From contig CM060734.1 of assembly GCA_030704615.1 (NCBI GenBank), positions 9,796,001 through 9,860,000 of the forward strand: 64,000 nt of DNA. Direction: 5' to 3'. This DNA comes from Takakia lepidozioides (taxonomy: Eukaryota > Streptophyta > Takakiopsida > Takakiales > Takakiaceae). Position numbers and translations under genes: made by a program. Below are positions 58,947-64,000 of this stretch, piece by piece (within the stretch, counting starts at the first letter, position 1; each line of letters opens with the position of its first letter). Below the pieces are notes generated by a model, which did not search any database, was not told the origin of the DNA, and saw nothing but the letters and a program-made list of their open reading frames with translations.

Positions 58947-59385
58947 ACCAAAGATTCAGACTCGACAAAACGGGAGGACAAGAGCAAGGAAGAAAAGGGG
59001 GAGGGACATGAAGCACCTTTTTGCGCTTGCCGGTAACTTTCATATCAGTGCGACACTGTTTCCCAACATTGAAATCAACACCTGTGACTGCTGGCACGGG
59101 CTTGAAAGCTGCATGAGTCGGTAACAATCCTATGACACACAGCCTACCACTCCATGCCCATCATCTTTCAGTTGAGCCACACTGGTTGACCCATAATACA
59201 CCTCCCAGGGTTAGCATTCAGTGGGCAAGATCAATGTGCCTATTGACCATTTTCTGCCAAAATTTGGACATTACTTTAATCCCTGTGGGCTGCTAACCGA
59301 CAAGAAGCCTGTCATAGGATTTCCACGTAGAGAAGGTCTGAAAATCACACCACAAGTCCGCTATGAAGTGCACACAGCTGACTGA
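58947..59385 (+). CDS. Putative last two exons of an unrecognised gene
   Basis: Exon 58,947-59,032 and exon 59,222-59,385 are bounded by AG and GT sites and join in frame across a 189-bp intron, giving a basic stretch (RKKRGRDMKHLFALA) and then HFLPKFGHYFNPC, KPVIGFPRREGLKI and the end YEVHTAD. The last exon ends at TGA 59,383-59,385. Codon character is protein-like, but I cannot identify the family or the upstream exons. A plus frame at 58,431-58,707 with a GTAAAG donor may be part of it, although its phase does not fit directly. Confidence 0.3.
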
Positions 59386-59869
59386 ATCCCAGTTCATTTA
59401 ATTATGGGCTGGCATTGGCATTACGCTAAAATTCTGGCACTGCTAATGTCTACCTACATGAGAGAGAGAAACTCTCCAATTCCGGTGTGTAGTGGTACAC
59501 ATGATTGCAGCTCTTTGCAGCTTCCAACACCAAGACTAGTAGGAAGGGAGAATAAGCAACGAAAAGGTAACTACCCGTTGGCATGCCTGTATACGTACTG
59601 ATCGTGAAACTCCTTGCCGCCCACATCTACACCGACAAGCGATGTCACTTCATTATTACCAAAAATTCAGATGCCTCTATCTATCTCCCAAATGGAAGGC
59701 GGATGTTCAGATACCTTACTAAGTACATCTCTCTCCTTTCTGCTCCTCAATTCACCCGTCCTTTACCTACCTATCTCTCAATCCATTCAAAAGCCAAGGG
59801 TTTGAGGTCACACACTACTGACGCATCTCATTGTCTCTCTCTCTTTTCCTCCCTCAATCAGTGATACAC

Positions 59870-60201
59870 GTACCCACAGCAACCCAGTGGGTGAAATTGC
59901 ATTCGTTGGCAGGGGGTGGGCGAGGTGGAAGCTCGTGGGCCAGCGGGAATATATCATTTTCTCCCGCTCGGGAGAAACCATTCGCCATGTCTACATCTTT
60001 TCCACCCTCAGCAGTCACTGGTTTCTGTCTGTCCAGGTCGAGAACTTCTCTGGCTTCGGCCTTGCTCATCGATGCTTCTCCAGAGAGTTTGTGAGAGATC
60101 CATGCAATTGGGTCCTCTTCTGCAGGATCTTTCACACCGCCGATACCAGTTGCAAGAGTGTCTAGGGAGGGGATGGGGAGCCCCTCCTTAACATCCATGG
60201 T
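59870..60201 (-). CDS. Putative first exon of an unrecognised gene
   Basis: ATG 60,200 opens MDVKEGLPIPSLDTLATG, then DPIAWISHKLSGEASMSKAE, a polar stretch and HWVAVG, followed by GTACGTG, a plausible donor at about 59,868. It is acidic, hydrophilic and free of stops. There is no known domain. Downstream exons are not identified. Confidence 0.3.
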
Positions 60202-60299
60202 CCCCAAGCTTAAAAAAGAAAAGTAGGAAGCTTCATGGGAGCACATGTTCAGAGAGGGAGCGATAAAAGTTGGCCACCTATTCTCATACATTTGCACAT

Positions 60300-60684
60300 T
60301 TGATGGCTACTAAAGCTCCTTCAAGATTGCAGTGCAATGCACCACCCTGCTGCAAACATGCAATCTACCGTACTGACCTAGCTTATTAGGGAATAATTAA
60401 TTCGAAATCAAGTGCCTAATTAAATTTAGAACATTTTTGGAAAATGTGCCTAAAACTTGGAAAATTTTCCCTGAGAAGTGCCTAATTGCTCAAAAATTGT
60501 GAAAAACACCAAAATGTCCAAATATGTGGAAAAAATGCCTAAATTGTAATATTTAAGGAAGAGACTATGTTTACCCCACGAGTTTAAGGCAAGTGTGTGA
60601 GATGGTGGGCCCGCTAGCCGGAGTTATGAGAGGCTCCGGCAGCCTACCAGTCAAATCTCATCCCCATTAAGAGCACTAGTGGCA
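60300..60684. other. AT-rich spacer, no gene
   Basis: Repeats the word AAGTGCCTAA several times with AAATTTTCC-type sequence. No coding signal. Confidence 0.45.
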
Positions 60685-60766
60685 GTGAGTCCGACGCCGA
60701 TTTCAAACACACCAAACCAAAGAAGGGGGCAAAAAAAGGTGAAGATAGTTCGTACTGTACCCTCCG

Positions 60767-61492
60767 TGTCGCGCACCTCACTTCGGTAAGCTCCCCTTCA
60801 AGTCATAGTTGCTAGCTTGATGCGCGCGCCTAACTCCCAACCTGGCCGCCGGACCAACTTGGAGCTTCGGCTGCTCACCGGGGCATAACGGTCCCCTTTG
60901 ATCTCCCAAAGAACCCTCCACCGATTTGGAACCAGCGGGAATTCCCTTTGGTAGTTGGCAGTCCGGAATAGCTCCCCACTCTTTGGTCGCTTTCCGGCTC
61001 GCTCGCTTACTCACTAGTTTTTGGTCACCAACGGGCTTGCACCGTTCTCGGGGTTACTACTCCCTATATATACTTCTGTAGCTGTCCGTGGGGGTTTCAC
61101 AACCAGCCATGCCATTTTATGGCGAACCGCCACGAAAACCCTCGACTCCCGGTGAAGAGTCGTGGTGAGTCTTGGCCTACTCACCACGACCCCTATGGAC
61201 CGTGATGAGTCCCAAGACTCCCCACGACTCCCACCACGAGGTCTCCGCTCCCATGATGAGTCCTATGTCACCCCCACTAAGTCCCGCTAAGCTACCACCA
61301 CCCCCTTGTGGAGCCACCCCCACCACAACCCGGTGTGCGGGGCTCCACCTAGTGAGCGCCTCCGCCTCCTTGAGTGCCTTGGGCACTCAAGGGTGCTTCA
61401 GCCCCCCATACCTATCGCTGCCGCTGCCCCCACCACAGGGGCAGCCCCTCATGTGTTCCGACCCCCTGCCCTCAAGGCAAAGGGCCGCGACA
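60767..61492 (-). repeat. Solo LTR, same family as 8,216-8,934
   Basis: TGTCGCG...CGCGACA, 726 bp, collinear with the LTR at 8.2 kb. Neither side has a PBS or polypurine tract, so it is a solo LTR. It is flanked by an 82-bp direct repeat: 60,685-60,766 and 61,499-61,580, with one mismatch. Confidence 0.9.
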
Positions 61493-61767
61493 GTTGGAGT
61501 GAGTCCGACGCCGATTTCAAACACACCAAACCAAAGAAGGGGGCAAAAAAAGGTGAAGATAGTTCGTACTGTACCCTTCGCCCAATTGGCGAGAAGCAGA
61601 AATGGGGGGATCAATCATGGGGGGGGGGGGGTTGGTCTGAAACTCAGGGGGGCCAATCCGAAAAACAGGTGCAGCATGAACATGGGGGAGCAGACTAATT
61701 AGGAGGAGGGGGAGCAACCTGCCAGTCCTTCCCCTCCTGCAGGGGATGAGGCCATGGACGTTCAAAC

Positions 61768-61960
61768 TTGACAGCGTTGGAACTTGCTAAGCAGGTATTT
61801 AATTCGCCATGGGATGTATGTCTGCACCCGAAAAATGGCATTCTTTATATTGCAATGGCTGGGCAACATCAGATTTGGCAACACGACATTTTTGAGGGTG
61901 TTACAAAAGTCTTCAGTGGAGATGGCTATGAGCGCAATCTGAATGGCCGCATGTTCTCTC
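61768..61960 (+). pseudogene. SOQ1-like NHL-repeat gene fragment
   Basis: One open stretch reads FNSPWDVCLHPKNGILYIAMAGQ, then HQIWQHD and KVFSGDGYERNLNG. From memory this matches the NHL beta-propeller start of plastid SOQ1 (suppressor of quenching 1), a thylakoid protein of photoprotection. The match stops at NLNG and unrelated sequence follows, without a GT donor, and no flanking haloacid-dehalogenase or thioredoxin-like exons are present. It looks like a captured or relict exon. Confidence 0.6.
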
Positions 61961-62039
61961 CTCTTTTGCCACATAGTCACATCAAATGGATGAGGACTAC
62001 ATGGAGGACCATGACACACCTTCTCCAGTTCCATTAGAG

Positions 62040-62920
62040 TCTGTGAGGGGCATTGCCTGTGACATGTGCAGAGTGGGACTGTCACCACATGAGAGAAAGT
62101 ACCAGGCTGGAAAGGGTGAAAGGGAGTGTAGCATTTTGTGAAGAAGTATTGGCCCAAGAGACAAGGAAGTAGTCGTCCCTTGGGCAGGTATATCAAAGGT
62201 TCTTTATGAAGTCCAATATTGCTTTTCCATCTCAGCAGCTATTTTCAAGGAGGGGATTTTATGGTATGATGGGTGTGCAGGATGCACAAGAGAGAATTTA
62301 TTTTCTTGAGATTTTTTGCATTAAGCTGACATTCTTTTCAAACTTGACATTATTTGCAACAGGAGTCCATGTTGATCAGCTTGGGACCTTCAAAAAAGAA
62401 ATGTGAAGTTGAGACATGAGCTACATTGATTTCATACTTTTCAAGGTGTAATTGGCCTTTGAGAGTAAATTTCATAGGCTTCACATCAAATAGAAATCCA
62501 ACAAGGATATCAATGTTGTTGTGAGAGCTACAAATGAGTGAATGGACTTGAATAGTGATACTTAAGCACCATATTCGTGCTTGGAATGAGGTCAATCAAG
62601 CACGCACAGTGATGGTGTGAATATGTTTAAGCCATCACTTCCATGTGAAAAAACTACTTAAATGATATGAATTGCACTGTCACTTACTTTGTGTTGTAGT
62701 AATTTGCATTGTTAAGACATGAAATTCGTGGAGATGAAGTTAAGCAAGATTTTGGCACGGAAGTAGTATCCCAACACTATGTATTAAAACTCACACGTAA
62801 TCCATGTCGTAATAGAGCAAACGTAATTAGTGTCATTCTCATGCCATCAAAGTAACGTATATCACATGGATAATTTGTTTGACGACATCCGTGCCACAAT
62901 CGTTAGGTAGTCGTGGCCTA
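62040..62920. other. No supported gene
   Basis: A 144-codon minus frame (62,196-61,762) overlaps the SOQ1-like fragment antisense and has no motif. The rest is AT-rich and unassigned. Confidence 0.4.
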
Positions 62921-62924
62921 GCAA

Positions 62925-63610
62925 ATTTGAGATGCAACCCGGGTATCAATACTGATATCAACCCGGATAGGTAATACCATACCCGGGGTAGGTACGGTGG
63001 CCAATACCCGGGCAATACCATACTAGGGGCAATATATACCTTGCTCTATACTATGGTACATACCATACACGTCTGGTATAGCAATGGACAAGATTGGTAT
63101 TGATACCAGTATTGCTGCTATGTGAGCCTCCAAAGGCACATTAGGTGTATATGTGGAGTTAGGGCAAGGGAATTCAAGGGCACTTTAGCATTTATGGCAT
63201 CTACTTTATACTCATGTGCAATGTGCAAAAATACATGTATGATATGGTGTATTTTAGCAATGTGCAATGTGTATGAGCAATGTATTTGGTATGTGCATTG
63301 TGTTGTAATTGTGATCCATCGTGAAGGTCAATTCTTTTTCTCAGGTTATTGAATATTTTCTTGAATCTACTAAATATTTCATATACATACCCCGACAATA
63401 TTCATATTCCCCCCACATGAGATGGGAAAAAATAAATATTGATACCCTACTAATATACATCCACAATTTTATGCTATATACCCCTCATATACCCTACCCG
63501 GCCCCCTTACCCCAATACCAGGACCATAACAGTACTGGGAAATGTGGGCCGTTGTGATACCAAGAGCAGTCCGGTATCATATTTTCGTGATACCAGTCCA
63601 ACACTGGTGT
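62925..63610. repeat. GGTA/ATACC-rich repeat, possible hAT end
   Basis: ACCCGGGTA, AATACCATACC and related words are frequent. At 63,599-63,607 CCAACACTG resembles the complement of the CAGTGTTG hAT TIR at 24,173. No matching left end or TSD was found. Confidence 0.35.
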
Positions 63611-63766
63611 GAACACTTGATTTTGTACCTAGGCTCTTGGACTATATAATACGTGAACAGTCATAGTGTGGACTGTGTCGTTGAGCATATACTATACAGT
63701 CATCTTATCTTCCAGAAAGAACCAAGTAATTTTCTTTTATGAATTTATTAAGTATAACAGATCAAA

Positions 63767-64000
63767 TCATTGTCCGAGGAAAGCCCACTTTGCTATTAGC
63801 CCATGTTGCAAGAGTATAAATGTTCCAAGAGGAGTGGGGGAAGGTGTGTCGTCAACCAGCTTCTCCAAATTGCTGACGACCTCAACTTGAAGATCCAGCG
63901 TACAGAAAGTACTGTATATCCAGCTGCTTCTAGACACCATAAGCTCATGGAGAGAGTCTAAACTAATAGGCTCTAGATAAGCTTTTTGCAACATTTTCAC
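63767..64000 (-). CDS. Open frame running off the window edge, unrecognised
   Basis: 77 codons without a stop up to the edge, containing SWIYSTFCTLDLQVEVVSNLEKLV and ending WAFLGQ. It could be the last exon of a gene beyond 64,000. No motif is known. Confidence 0.2.
   Translation of the reverse strand: MKMLQKAYLEPISLDSLHELMVSRSSWIYSTFCTLDLQVEVVSNLEKLVDDTPSPTPLGTFILLQHGLIAKWAFLGQ

Overview
This is eukaryotic nuclear DNA from the green-plant lineage, very rich in repeats. The only long intact gene is a seven-exon STICHEL-like (DnaX-related AAA+) gene, a family typical of streptophytes. There is also a gene fragment resembling the NHL region of plastid SOQ1. The LTR retroelements carry plant-style primer-binding sites. 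A charophyte such as Chara, or another repeat-rich streptophyte, would fit, but the genus is inference. Nearly everything from 1 to 47,000 is mobile DNA in advanced decay, and many stops sit where Trp or Arg codons are expected (G-to-A or C-to-T transitions).

Layout. 0.27-3.2 kb: 5'-truncated LINE (+). 3.2-8.9 kb: mosaic Ty3 retroelement (-) with a 719-bp 5' LTR, an initiator-Met PBS, broken gag/protease/RT/RNase H and a decayed PHD finger near its 3' end. 9.4-23.1 kb: a distinctive accessory block. It holds two arrays of GC-rich hairpin repeats (AGCGACCGCCA/TGGCGGTCGCT) upstream of TATA boxes, a BED-DUF659 hAT-type transposase, a divergent protein kinase and a RING-finger gene on +, a second copy of the kinase on -, and between them 120-bp tandem repeats and several fold-back elements. 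23.1-39.0 kb: a three-deep nest. A gag gene was hit by a short hAT element (8-bp TSD), which was hit by an Athila/Tat-like LTR element (LTRs of 3.0 and 3.3 kb, 5-bp TSD). An inversion of about 6 kb then left the two LTRs facing opposite ways. 39.0-43.0 kb: a tRNA-derived SINE with a 16-bp TSD, minisatellites and a second Ty3 remnant (-). 43-47 kb: unrecognised broken ORFs (-), one with a chromodomain.

49.4-55.8 kb: the STICHEL-like gene, 1,477 codons, all introns GT-AG. 56-60.3 kb: mostly non-coding, with weak evidence for small unrecognised exons on both strands. 60.8-61.5 kb: a solo copy of the LTR seen at 8.2 kb, flanked by an 82-bp direct repeat. 61.8-62.0 kb: the SOQ1-like fragment. The end of the window is AT-rich repeat.

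Best candidate for an undescribed system: the 9.4-23.1 kb block, in which transposase, kinase and RING genes share hairpin-array promoters. It may be a cargo-bearing transposon family. The nest plus inversion is the best supported structural finding.
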